Shown in pieces: positions 1-8,392 of a stretch of DNA of 16,791 bases; the stretch's first letter is position 1, and every line of letters begins with the position of its first letter. The notes beneath the pieces are model-generated. The model did not search any database. It saw nothing but the letters and a program-made list of their open reading frames with translations, and had not been told where the DNA came from. The translations under genes were made by a program, and so were the position numbers. The DNA lies in the NCBI GenBank assembly GCA_943704525.1, contig CALSCQ010001636.1, forward strand, positions 1 to 16,791, in the 5' to 3' direction. Origin of the DNA: Pigoraptor vietnamica (taxonomy: Eukaryota > Opisthokonta > Filasterea).

Positions 1-1113
1 GCCACTTCGCCCTTGCTCATGGCGGCCAGAAAGGTAGTCCAGTGGTATTGACCAAGTGCACGCATCTCGTCGCGTGTGATGGCCCTCTTCGACTCCTCCT
101 GCATGCCACTCTGCACCTGCACATGTCAGAGTGTTAGCATGTGGGGACTAGAATGGCGCACACACACACGTCAGTCATGTAGGCGTCAGTGTACTCACAG
201 CCACGCGACCGTAGCCCTTCTGGAAATCCCGCATCACTTGCGAGAGCACGGGGTTACCGGTGAAGCTCGCCGTCGCCCCGTCGGCACTCATGTGCATAGT
301 CCATTCGCCTGTGTGGCCCTCTTTCTTGTAGAAGTGCGACACGGCCGCCCGCGCATTTCGCAGGGTCGAGGGCTGCAGATCCGGCAAAGACAGTCAAATC
401 AAGCTTCCATAACCCATGCAAACACAACAGCTGAGATGCATCAAAGGCTCTTCACAGCACAAACACAAACCTTTCGAGGTGTAGAGTCGGCGGGTTGAAG
501 AATCTTCCGGAGGAATCCGGTGATGTTGTCTGGAAGCTCCTTGTTCAGTATGCGAGGGTTAAACTCACTTTCGCCCGCATAGTCAAGGAAGCGCATGATG
601 TACCTGCGACAGTAGACAGGCAATGTCAGCGGCCCTGAATATGCAACACTGGCACACAGGTGACAGCAATTAATACCGATCTGCATCTGCCTGAGTCCGC
701 GCAGCGCGTGAGGATGCCTGAATCTTTTTCGCAAGCTCCACGTTGCGCTTGTGAGCATCCCGCCCACGAAGGACAGGGGAGGGTGGGTTCGGACCACCAG
801 CCTCGCCGAGTTCGTTATCCTGCACGGATCATATATAGCAAACGTTGCCTCATTAATAGGTTGCCACTCAAGATTCAGAAGAATCTGATTCTGATGCACC
901 AACAATAATGCACGGACGCAGTACCTGCTGACCATGCGCCACACCCTCTGCACGAGCCACACGAGCAAGCTCTTCCGAAACTCGATGGGCACGGCGCGAC
1001 TCGTGGCGAAACCCCACACCTCTCTGTGCTGTGCGACCACCCCTGTTGACGGTGCTCACACCACCACCTCGGGTGCTCGGCCCACCACGTCCATGGCCAC
1101 GCACAGGCGCCAT
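1..1113 (-). CDS. Tyrosine-recombinase-like protein, 3' part beyond window edge
   Basis: Five exons are read on the minus strand: 1113-925, 819-677, 603-471, 372-199 and 116 to the edge, giving the first 251 residues. Every junction is GT-AG and keeps the frame. Residues 1-60 are rich in Arg and Gly with RGG-type repeats, suggesting nucleic acid binding. Residues about 105-215 look like the SAM-like core-binding domain of tyrosine recombinases: a helix around RYIMRFLDYAG, then STLRNARAAVSHFYKKEG, a GNP turn, and a helix ending KGYGR. This is followed by KRAITRDEMRAL, which resembles the segment opening the catalytic domain. The catalytic Arg-His-x-x-Arg-Tyr residues would lie left of the window and cannot be checked. 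The start ATG at 1113 is the first in the long in-frame exon. Donors of the first three introns (GTACTG, GTATTA, GTTTGT) differ from the GTG-type donors common in the neighbours. It could be a Crypton/DIRS-type element or a domesticated host gene. Exon structure is well supported; family assignment is moderate. Confidence 0.6.
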
Positions 1114-1243
1114 GTCGCCACCAACATAAACAGACTAAACAGACTGCACACCTTCGACAACAGTGATGCACGGCTATAGTTCAAAGCGGTGTTATTAAGG
1201 GTTGCGCGCAGGAGATGCATGGTACAAAGGCCGCGGTTCAGTG

Positions 1244-1291
1244 TTTTGGCGGGGAGACACTTCGCTTCCCGCCAAAATGGCTTTTCGCGCG
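1244..1291. promoter_or_regulatory. Cluster of three E2F-like sites, two as a perfect inverted repeat
   Basis: TTTTGGCGGG at 1244-1253 and its exact reverse complement CCCGCCAAAA at 1268-1277 form 10-bp arms around a 14-nt centre. TTTTCGCGCG follows at 1282-1291. All three agree with the E2F/DP core (TTTSSCGC and close variants). The cluster lies about 130-180 bp upstream of the gene A start codon and about 740 bp from the PEPCK start, so it more likely serves gene A. E2F control would imply G1/S expression. The match is visible; binding is inferred. Confidence 0.55.
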
Positions 1292-1548
1292 GATTCGTGA
1301 AACTCATCTACTTCAATGGGGGTTTCGCAATAGAAACCTCGGTCCAGTTTCTAAATTTTATTCACCCTGTCCTTTATTTTTGTACGTGTTGGCTACGGCG
1401 TGCGCTGCGTAAATTGCGTACGACACCTGATATACAGTTTCATTCTTTATGGGAACTTTCCTTTACTTAAATGGTCGTGGGAGTCCGGCGCGCTGCGCGC
1501 TTCGCTAGACTAACTGTCCCCAACACATGGACTGCCATCTCCTCCATC

Positions 1549-1626
1549 CATCCGGGGTAGGTCATTTTGGTGACTTTTTGCAGCATCCGGGGGATCGGAA
1601 CGGTGCTCATCTCCGTACATCCGGGG
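1549..1626 (+). promoter_or_regulatory. Three CATCCGGGG motifs upstream of PEPCK
   Basis: CATCCGGGG occurs at 1549-1557, 1584-1592 and 1618-1626, all on the plus strand, with start-to-start spacing of 35 and 34 nt. Apart from the motif the three surroundings differ, so this is not a simple tandem duplication. The same 9-mer recurs in the other two divergent spacers. The reverse complement contains CCGGAT, so an ETS-like factor is one possible reader, but this is a guess. Confidence 0.6.
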
Positions 1627-1694
1627 CGGCAGATGGGGGTGGAATCGAATTGCTGACTCACGCATGTGCGCGACTGAGCCAGTATTGTCGCTCG

Positions 1695-1710
1695 TCTCTC
1701 TCCCTCTCTC
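1695..1710 (+). promoter_or_regulatory. Pyrimidine tract in the PEPCK promoter
   Basis: Sixteen consecutive C/T bases lie 68 nt after the last CATCCGGGG and about 320 nt before the PEPCK start codon. The same motif-gap-tract arrangement precedes RPL35 and the CH/RapGAP gene. It may mark the transcription start zone or be a TOP-like leader; the sequence alone cannot tell. Confidence 0.4.
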
Positions 1711-1808
1711 GCTGTCCAGAGACACCCTCTCTCGTTGTCTGCGCAGTCGTCCCCACACACGCGGGCTCTGCCGCACTCAGTTTGGGGTGTCGCATTCGCA
1801 CGTCGCAG

Positions 1809-2022
1809 GTAATCGGCCGCCGATTCGGAAGCCGCGTGGAATGTTCGCCAGCCTTCTCACACTTCGAGATCATCGCTGAAGAGCGACAGCCAGCACAGAA
1901 AAAGCCTCGTTGTGCGCTTTTTGGGGGGACAACGCTCTGAAGGTCGGTGTCTGATCTATGTAGTCGACAGCGCCTGTCATTGCATCGCACACACCCTAAT
2001 TCTTCTCCTCGGTGCCGCGCAG
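1809..2022 (+). other. Possible 5' UTR intron of PEPCK
   Basis: GCAG followed by GTAATC at 1809 could be a donor. A CTAAT branch-like element, a pyrimidine-rich run and CGCAG ending at 2022 form a good acceptor just 9 nt before the start codon. This would explain the long distance between the promoter motifs and the ATG. No coding frame tests it, so it remains a suggestion. Confidence 0.3.
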
Positions 2023-2031
2023 TTGGGCACG

Positions 2032-4391
2032 ATGGCACCGACGGGTTTGATGCGGCTTGCCGCTGGCCGACAGGGCCTCTCGGGTGAGTGCGCACGTGTG
2101 CGTAGCATTACCTAGTGTGTATTCGTGTGCATTGTGTGCGAGATCATTCGTCTTCTGATGGCATATGTCTCGCGGCGTTTTGCAGTGGCGCTGTGGGGAC
2201 GGCGCACCTACGCGTCGGTCGCGTCCGTGCAGCACGCCAAGCTGCGCAGCTGGATCGACGACAAGGCAAAGCTCCTGCAGCCGAGCAACATCCACGTGTG
2301 CGACGGCACCGAGGCCGAGAGCAAGCAGATCATAGACACGCTCCTTCGCAACGGGACGATTGAGGCGCTCAACCCGGCCAAGCGCCCGGGGAGCTACCTG
2401 GCGCGCACGGACCCCGGCGACGTTGCCCGCGTCGAGCAGCAGACGTACATTTGCTCCAAGACGAAGGAGGATGCCGGCCCGACCAACAACTGGATCGACC
2501 CCGCCGAGATGCGCACGCGGATCGGAAAGCTCTTCAACGGCGCGATGAAGGGTGAGCTTCATCTCCTTTTCGTTCGAAGCACGTAGCTTCCCCCCATTTT
2601 TCCCCTGCGTCGCATTACAGCCGCCACTAACCATCCTCTCGCATGCCTGCAACAGGGCGCACGATGTACGTCATCCCCTACAGCATGGGTCCCATTGGGT
2701 CGCCCATCTCGCGTATTGGCGTGGAGATCACCGACTCGCCGTACGTCGTTGCGAGCATGCGCATCATGACCCGCATTGGCCAGGATGTCGTCAAGGCGCT
2801 CGGTGCTAACGGCGAGTTTGTGCCGTGCGTGCACTCGATCGGAAAGCCCCTCCAGCCCGGCGAGAAGGACGTCGCGTGGCCGTGCAATACGAAGGTGAGA
2901 CGCTGTCAATCGCTGCCTCTTGTACGCTTGCGTTGTACGTGTGACTTAGTGGGTATGTCGCGCGTGTGTGTGTGCGTGGTGTGCATGTGAAGATACGAAT
3001 CGCTATCGTGCTGCTGTGTGCTGTGGCGCGTCTCACGCGTTGCCTTGTCCCTCTCAGGAGCGCGCCATTGTGCACTTCCCCGAGACGCGCGAGATCTGGT
3101 CGTTTGGCAGTGGCTACGGCGGCAACTCGCTCCTCGGCAAGAAGTGCTTTGCGCTTCGCATTGCGTCGGTCCTCGGCCGCGACGAGGGCTGGCTCGCCGA
3201 GCACATGCTGGTGCGTGCCTGTGCTTACTAGTGCTGCATGTGGTGATGTGGGGAACGACATGGTCTCCTTGAATCAAGCTCATCGACTAACACACGATGC
3301 CCATCTCCCTGCAGATCCTCGGCATCACGAACCCCGCTGGCCAGAAGAAGTACGTCGCGGCCGCGTTTCCCTCTGCGTGCGGCAAGACGAACCTCGCGAT
3401 GCTCGAGCCCACGCTGCCCGGGTGGAAGGTCGAGTGCGTCGGAGACGACATTGCGTGGATGAAGTTTGGACAGGACGGCCGCCTGTACGCGATCAACCCC
3501 GAGAACGGCTTCTTTGGCGTCGCCCCGGGCACGTCGTACCAGACGAACCCCAACGCCATGCGCGCGATCGAGAAGAACACGATGTTCACAAACGTCGCCC
3601 GCACCGAGGACGGCGACGTCTGGTGGGAGGGAATGACGAAGGAGCCGCCGAAGGGCAAGGTGACGAGCTGGCTCGGCGAGTCGTGGACCCCCGGCGACAA
3701 GACGAAGCCTGCCGCGCACCCGAACTCGCGCTTCACCGTGTCGACGTCGCAGTGCCCGATCATCGATCCCAACTGGCAGAAGCCGGAAGGCGTGCCGATC
3801 TCCGCGATCATCTTTGGCGGCCGCCGTCCTCAGCTCGTCCCCCTCGTGTACGAGGCGTTCAACTGGCAGCACGGCACGTACGTCGGCTCGGCCGTGTCGT
3901 CTGAGACGACGGCCGCTGCCGAGTCTGCGGTGGGCACGCTCCGTCACGATCCGTTTGCGATGCTTCCGTTCTGCGGCTACAACATGGGCGACTACATGGC
4001 GCACTGGCTCAAGGTGGGCAAGTCTGCCAAGGACCCGAGCAAGCTGCCGCGCGTCTTCCACGTCAACTGGTTCCGGCAGAGCAAGGACGGCAAGTTCCTG
4101 TGGCCCGGTTTCGGCGAGAACTCGCGCGTCCTCAAGTGGATCTTTGAGCGCACGGACAACAAGGATGTTGCGGAGAAGACGCCGATTGGGTACGTGCCCA
4201 AGAAGGGCGCGATCGACACGACAGGCCTCAACGTCGCCCCTGACGTCATGGACGAGCTCCTCCGCGTGGACAAGCCCAAGTGGATCGACGAGGTCGGCAA
4301 GATCCGCAAGTACCACGCGCAGTTTGGCGATCGCCTGCCCAAGGGCATCCGCGACGAGCTCGATGGGCTCGAGTCGCGCCTCAAGGCCTGA
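2032..4391 (+). CDS. PCK: Phosphoenolpyruvate carboxykinase (GTP), probably mitochondrial
   Basis: The enzyme converts oxaloacetate and GTP to phosphoenolpyruvate, GDP and CO2, the committed step of gluconeogenesis. Five exons (2032-2083, 2186-2551, 2656-2894, 3058-3210, 3315-4391) give 628 residues, normal for the family. All four introns are GT-AG and frame-keeping (102, 104, 163 and 104 nt). Family signatures are plain: [13 protein letters not shown] early, [19 protein letters not shown], the P-loop with its catalytic cysteine in FPSACGKTN (residues 288-296, Cys 292), [12 protein letters not shown], and HVNWFR near the C-terminus. The first 40 or so residues are rich in Arg, Ala and Ser with no Asp or Glu before residue 40, resembling a mitochondrial presequence and extending past the cytosolic form. 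The presequence is split by the first intron. The ATG at 2032 is the only start that joins exon 2 in frame. The gene diverges from gene A and converges on syntaxin 16. Confidence 0.97.
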
Positions 4392-4865
4392 GCTTGCGTG
4401 TGCGCGTGTGCGTGTGTATGTGTGAGGGGGAATGTGGACGGTCCTCTGTTCTGCGGTTTTGTTGGTCTAGTGGAAGCGTCTTGCTGTAGAAGAAAATGAA
4501 AGAACACTATGCGGGTGATGCGAAGATGGTGCTTGGTCAGGTCTCGCGCCTCGGCTCTCTTCAAACAAATCTGTCAACTGCAACGGCCTGGCTCTACAGA
4601 AGTCTCATTGTGCAAACAACAGAGCACTTTGGGACTGTGTTCAATCGTAAGAACAAGAATTAGGGCGCCGCACGCAGACATGGCTTGACGAGACACGCGC
4701 ACAGCGCGCACCGCGGATCCTTTTTTGACGCACGCCGCCGCAACGACAGACGCGAAGAAAAAGTTCGAACGCCGGAACGCAGAGAAGATCAAAAGCAATG
4801 CAGGGCGCTCGCACGCGCGCACGCAATTAGACGCAGATGCGAACGAGGCGCGGCGTGACACGCCC
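4392..4865. other. Convergent spacer between PEPCK and syntaxin 16
   Basis: This 474-nt stretch holds the 3' ends of two genes facing each other. I see no coding exon, no CATCCGGGG motif and no RNA gene. A TG-rich run directly follows the PEPCK stop codon. Transcripts of the two genes may overlap here. Confidence 0.75.
4396..4425 (+). repeat. TG-rich run at the start of the PEPCK 3' UTR
   Basis: About 30 nt of near-alternating purine/pyrimidine (GTGTGCGCGTGTGCGTGTGT and flanks) begins 5 nt after the PEPCK stop. In RNA it would be GU-rich, which can serve as a downstream polyadenylation element or as a site for GU-binding proteins. Similar TG runs occur inside introns of this locus, so it may be simple sequence. 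Confidence 0.5.
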
Positions 4866-6436
4866 TCACACGCTCTTCCGCACGATGAGGATGACCACGC
4901 AGATAATGATGAAAATAATGAGCATAAGGATCATCATGCACTTGCGGTGCTGCTTCTGGTACTTCTCGCCCTGCTCGAGCTCCTTGTGTCCAGAGTCCAC
5001 CAAGGCCTCGGTCATGTCAATGTTGTGCTCAATGTTGTCGAGGATCGTTCCCTGGTGAGCGAGGATGGTGTCAGAGCTCACACTGCAAGTGCGCAAAGAA
5101 CACTAGTCGCTCAAAAGGCGAACCAACGACGCCCAAATCAAAGCTACGCAAGGTACCCACACCAATCCCTCGTAGTAGCGAACTCAAAACGTACAACACA
5201 AGGCGCCACTCAAGCACCCACACCTATCCCTCATAGTAGCGTCACTCAAAAGGAACAACAAGGCGCCCACTCAAGCTACAAAAGAGACCGACCTGATCGA
5301 TGATGAGCTCGGCGACCTGCCGGAAAATCTCGTGCAACTCGGTGATCGACTTGATAATCTGGTTGATCTCATGCTCCCGCGTGGCCACTTCCGTCTCGAT
5401 GCGCTGCAGCTCCTGCACACACGGGACGCACGGGCATTTAACACTGGCCTCGAAAATGACACAATGAGGGGTTCCACAGCTTCCAAAAGACAGACCATAT
5501 TGCCTTTAACCACTCCATACAACCAGCCAGAAACGAACCTGCTGCTGCGTCTGGTCCCATCCGGGGTCATAGTGCGCGTCTTCGTGGTCGTAGTCATTGT
5601 CGTCCTCCACAAAGATGCCCTTCGACTTCTCCTCGCGACCCTTCATCCCTGCAGACGCAAAACAAGCTTAAGTAACGGCGCACCAGTGATGCCACCGCAC
5701 ACGCGGTTGCGATACACAGGCGCGTCGCATCCATTTTTTCGACACCCACGGTTGAGGTATTGGTTCTGTCCCTTGCGGAAGTCCGTCGAGAGCTCCTGCA
5801 GTTCCGTCGCGAGCGACGACATGACGTTCTTGGCCATCTTGATCTCTGTGGGTTTCCCGCTCTTCTTTGCCGACTCGCCGATGCTCTGGATCGACGTCTT
5901 GCAGGCCTGGATGAGCGACGTGATTTCCCTCGTCATGATCTCAATCTCATGTTCCCGCTCCATGTCGTCGTCGAGGCCGGGCTGGTTGATGTGCTTGTCG
6001 TGAAGCGGCCACAGCTCCTTCATACGTTGCCGGATGCCCCCAAATTTGTAGTGGACCTGCTCGACGACGTCCACCCACTGCGGCGCCACATTCACAGTTG
6101 TGTCCTTCGCACCGCCCTGCATGGCCCGTCACATCACTTACGTTAGCACTCACGACTTCACCATACACTCCAAACAGACGTCCTAAAGCGAGCGCGCCCA
6201 CACACACGTGACAAACTCACATCGTCCGATCTCCCGATGAGCAACTTCGAATCGTCAGTTTCGCTCGTGTCGTCATTGCGGGGTCCGCCCCATGAGTGCG
6301 ACGCGTCTCGTCGGTGAGCCGCCGTGCTCCTATACTGCGTGTACTTTGACGTGAGGCTCCGAGTCACGAGGGGAGGTGGTTTTTGCGTGGTGAGCGTGCG
6401 TGACCGCGGCGCTCCGCTCGACGACGCCATCGCCAT
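4866..6436 (-). CDS. STX16: Syntaxin 16 / Tlg2-type Qa-SNARE
   Basis: A tail-anchored Qa-SNARE of the trans-Golgi network and early endosome that mediates retrograde fusion, usually with the SM protein Vps45. Five exons (6436-6221, 6116-5750, 5648-5539, 5412-5293, 5051-4866) give 332 residues, close to the family length. Introns are 104, 101, 126 and 241 nt. Residues about 73-190 form the Habc-type region, with WVDVVEQVHYKFGGIRQRMK and LHDKHINQP matching syntaxin 16 rather than plasma-membrane syntaxins; YLNRMKGREEKS (about 192-203) is another family hallmark. The SNARE helix runs about 236-305 with zero-layer Gln 271, and the membrane anchor is about 309-327, leaving a short luminal tail. 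A segment near residues 26-36 (RSLTSKYTQYR) resembles the Vps45-binding N-peptide but lies behind a 24-residue extension. There are two in-frame ATGs, at 6436 and 6430; the first is annotated. The last intron carries a minisatellite. Confidence 0.94.
5104..5279. repeat. Degenerate minisatellite inside syntaxin 16 intron 4
   Basis: About 2.7 copies of a unit near 61-69 nt lie at 5104-5172, 5173-5233 and 5234-5279 (partial). Shared blocks on the plus strand are TAGTAGCG, ACTCAAAA, CAAGGCGCC, ACTCAAGC, CCCACACC and ATCCCTC. Copies 2 and 3 are the most alike, so copy 1 is the older. It makes up most of the 241-nt intron, the longest in the gene, and contains no coding sequence. Confidence 0.75.
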
Positions 6437-6890
6437 TGTGTGTCGCCCGCAAGCGAGCGTCGGCTAAGCACGGCCACCGAAGGCGGACAAGGAACGGGCT
6501 AAGAGCCCCTCGAACGCGACGCGAGTCAATGCGCTGCACGTTGGTCGAGTCGCACGTGTAACGTGGACGGTGCTGCGCCGCCGAATAGATGTACAAGTCG
6601 CCGGCACGCCACACCAAATAATATGGAGCCAGCAGCCTTATGTACGCGCGTACGTGTGCGTTGAGCGTGAAGTAACTTTGTGTGCACGTCGTGAGAAGAA
6701 GAGAAGCGTCGGCGACTCAAATTTGGCATGGTTGACTGTGACTGTGTGTGTGTGTTGGCGGTCAGCTGATGGGCCGGGACTGCTAAATTGACGTACGTGG
6801 GTAATTTTGCACTGTTTGTTCAAAATTTCAGTTCTTTAGGGCCGACCACAGTCACCCACATTTGTCCGCAGAATAATGGACATCCGGGGT

Positions 6891-6962
6891 AGCTCTTGAA
6901 TAAATTAGCCGAAATCTCGGCTGATATATTGGCAATTGAGCATCCGGGGGTTCTCGCCAATA
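6891..6962 (+). promoter_or_regulatory. Two CATCCGGGG motifs, one between inverted CCAAT boxes
   Basis: CATCCGGGG lies at 6891-6899 and 6941-6949, 50 nt apart. The second is enclosed by TATTGGC (6927-6933) and its exact reverse complement GCCAATA (6956-6962), that is, two CCAAT boxes facing each other with the motif near the centre. NF-Y binds CCAAT boxes and is typical of divergent and housekeeping promoters; binding here is inferred. Confidence 0.6.
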
Positions 6963-7024
6963 GTGCGTGCGCGTGAGGGTCTGATGCTTCTGCTCCATTG
7001 AAATCGCAGAAGGCACCTCAATCG

Positions 7025-7044
7025 TTCTCTCTCTCTTTTCTTCC
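7025..7044 (+). promoter_or_regulatory. Pyrimidine tract upstream of RPL35
   Basis: Twenty uninterrupted C/T bases start 75 nt after the second CATCCGGGG and end 336 nt before the RPL35 start codon. Ribosomal protein genes often start transcription in such a tract (TOP), but the distance to the ATG would then require a long or spliced leader. Confidence 0.45.
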
Positions 7045-7380
7045 ATCCGTCGTTCTTGTGGAAAGACACACGTTGGAAAATGGTGGGTTGCGGGACAGGG
7101 ATGGGATGGGGCGGCGGATTGTGTGTTTGGGACGATGCGATGGGTCAAAGGCATCGATGGTCAGCGTTGCGGATGCGGCAGTAAGAGCGAATTAGAGGGC
7201 GACTCGCACGCGCGAACGGCTTGTGTATGAATTGACAGAGGGCGCGGGTTCGACGGAGCCGAAATGCCGTTCCCACTTTGCTGAATCGGGGGATTATTAG
7301 TGGCGAAGAGACCGTATCGCTTGTCCTTCGGTTGCATCTCTTCAGTCGTTGTCAACTCACGCTCTGTGTATTGTGTGGCC

Positions 7381-8214
7381 ATGACGCAGACGAAGATCAA
7401 GGCCCACGAGCTCCGCGGCAAGTCCAAGCAGGACCTCATGCACCAGCTTGGTGAGCTCAAGACTGAGCTGTCCCAGCTCCGCGTCGCCCAGGTCACCGGC
7501 GGCCCCGTCTCGAAGCTCTCGAAGATGTGAGTGGACGTTTCCTGTCGTTGGCTTGTTTGCTGGCGTTATGGGCGCGTTCTTGGCTGCATCGATTATGTTG
7601 GCATCTGTTCGTCGTCGCAGTCGTTGCATGTGCCTGTGTTTTGAGTCTCTATTGCGTGTCCACATTCTTCCACGTGGCTTGGCACTGCGTTGCCGGTTTT
7701 TGTGCTGTCGTTTGTTGATGGCACGAGGGCTGTTTCCACGTGGGGCGGAAGTGTTGATGTCATCAGCGTCTGTTGCAATTGAGGGCGTTGGGATGCACGT
7801 GCGTGCATGTGCCTGTGTGTAGGCGCAATGCGAAGCTTCTCATCTGTATGAAGCGCGGAGACATTAGTGACCCAACGGCGCATCGCACGTCGAATTTCGC
7901 GAGTGCCAATTTTCGTCTCGTCGTGAGCTGCCACCGGCCCGATTTCCTAACGCATTCGTCTCCGCGCCCTTTTGCCCCGCAGCAAGACGGTGCGCAAGGG
8001 CATTGCGCGCGTCCTGACGGTCATTAACCAGACGCAGCGCGAGCAGCTCCAGCAGTTCTACAAGTCGAAGAAGTACGCGCCCAAGGACCTCCGCGCCAAG
8101 AAGACGCGCGCCATGCGCCGCGAGCTCACGAAGCACGAGGCCCGGCTCACGACGCTCCGCCAGAAGAAGCGCGACATTCACTTTGGACAGCGCGTGTATG
8201 CTGTGCGCGCGTAA
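7381..8214 (+). CDS. RPL35: 60S ribosomal protein L35 (uL29 family)
   Basis: A small basic protein of the large ribosomal subunit located near the peptide exit tunnel. Two exons (7381-7526 and 7983-8214) give 125 residues, close to the usual 123. The N-terminal exon has [14 protein letters not shown] and [12 protein letters not shown]; the splice joins SKLSK to [19 protein letters not shown], the universally recognisable core, followed by [14 protein letters not shown] and a basic C-terminus ending VRA. The intron splits the Ile codon after two bases (GTGAGT donor, CCGCAG acceptor) and at 456 nt is much the longest in the window. Reading through without splicing ends at a stop within two codons of the donor, so the intron is required. 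The gene diverges from syntaxin 16 and converges on gene E, with only 178 nt between the stop codons. Confidence 0.97.
7527..7982 (+). other. Long RPL35 intron with repeated E-box decamer
   Basis: Inside this 456-nt intron the decamer TTCCACGTGG occurs at 7668-7677 and 7734-7743, each with a CACGTG E-box, and GCATGTGCCTGTGT occurs at 7626-7639 and 7805-7818. First introns of ribosomal protein genes can hold enhancers or snoRNAs. I found TTGATG C-box-like words but no CTGA D box, so no C/D snoRNA is called. Confidence 0.5.
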
Positions 8215-8392
8215 GGCCCCGTTCGTTCTGAAGTTGCCCCGATTCGTCATTCCGTCCCGAGCGTGTCCAAATGAAGGGCGGCGTGTGTAAAGTGTTTTGT
8301 TGAGTGCGTTGTATTGGGTGGGTTGTGACGGCGACGGGGGAGCGAGGAGGGCTGTGTTACCTTGGCATTTTTATGTTAATGGATTTGGTCCT

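Larger units (their letters stand above)
1114..2031. other. Divergent spacer between gene A and PEPCK
   Basis: This 918-nt stretch holds no convincing coding exon; the open frames lack family resemblance and coherent splice sites. It contains an E2F-like cluster (1244-1291), an AT-richer section (about 1340-1475), a GC palindrome GCGCGC-T-GCGCGC (about 1488-1500), three CATCCGGGG motifs (1549-1626) and a pyrimidine tract (1695-1710). It should carry the promoters of both flanking genes. Confidence 0.8.
6437..7380. other. Divergent spacer between syntaxin 16 and RPL35
   Basis: This 944-nt stretch has no supported coding exon. It holds a short TG run near 6744-6754, two CATCCGGGG motifs with inverted CCAAT boxes (6891-6962), a small AGCCGA/TCGGCT hairpin just before the second motif, and a 20-nt pyrimidine tract (7025-7044). 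The rest, up to the RPL35 start, is probably 5' UTR, perhaps with an intron. Confidence 0.75.

Noticed and set aside
1056-1307. Small minus-strand frame covering the E2F-like palindrome
   Set aside because: No homology-like features, overlaps the gene A start in another frame, and is better explained as promoter DNA.
3228-4316. A 362-codon minus-strand frame over the PEPCK last exon
   Set aside because: Antisense shadow of a highly conserved enzyme; composition dominated by Arg, Leu, Asp and Val from codon bias.
4450-4500. A tRNA-like A-box (GGTCTAGTGG) in the PEPCK 3' region
   Set aside because: No B-box (GGTTCGANTCC) and no cloverleaf pairing follow at the right distance.
5558-5566. A seventh CATCCGGGG on the plus strand
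   Set aside because: It lies within syntaxin 16 exon 3, where it is the reverse complement of codons for Asp-Pro-Gly-Trp; no promoter context, so treated as coincidence.
7700-7780. Possible C/D snoRNA in the RPL35 intron (TTGATG words)
   Set aside because: No CTGA D box anywhere in the intron and no terminal stem; C-box words are imperfect.
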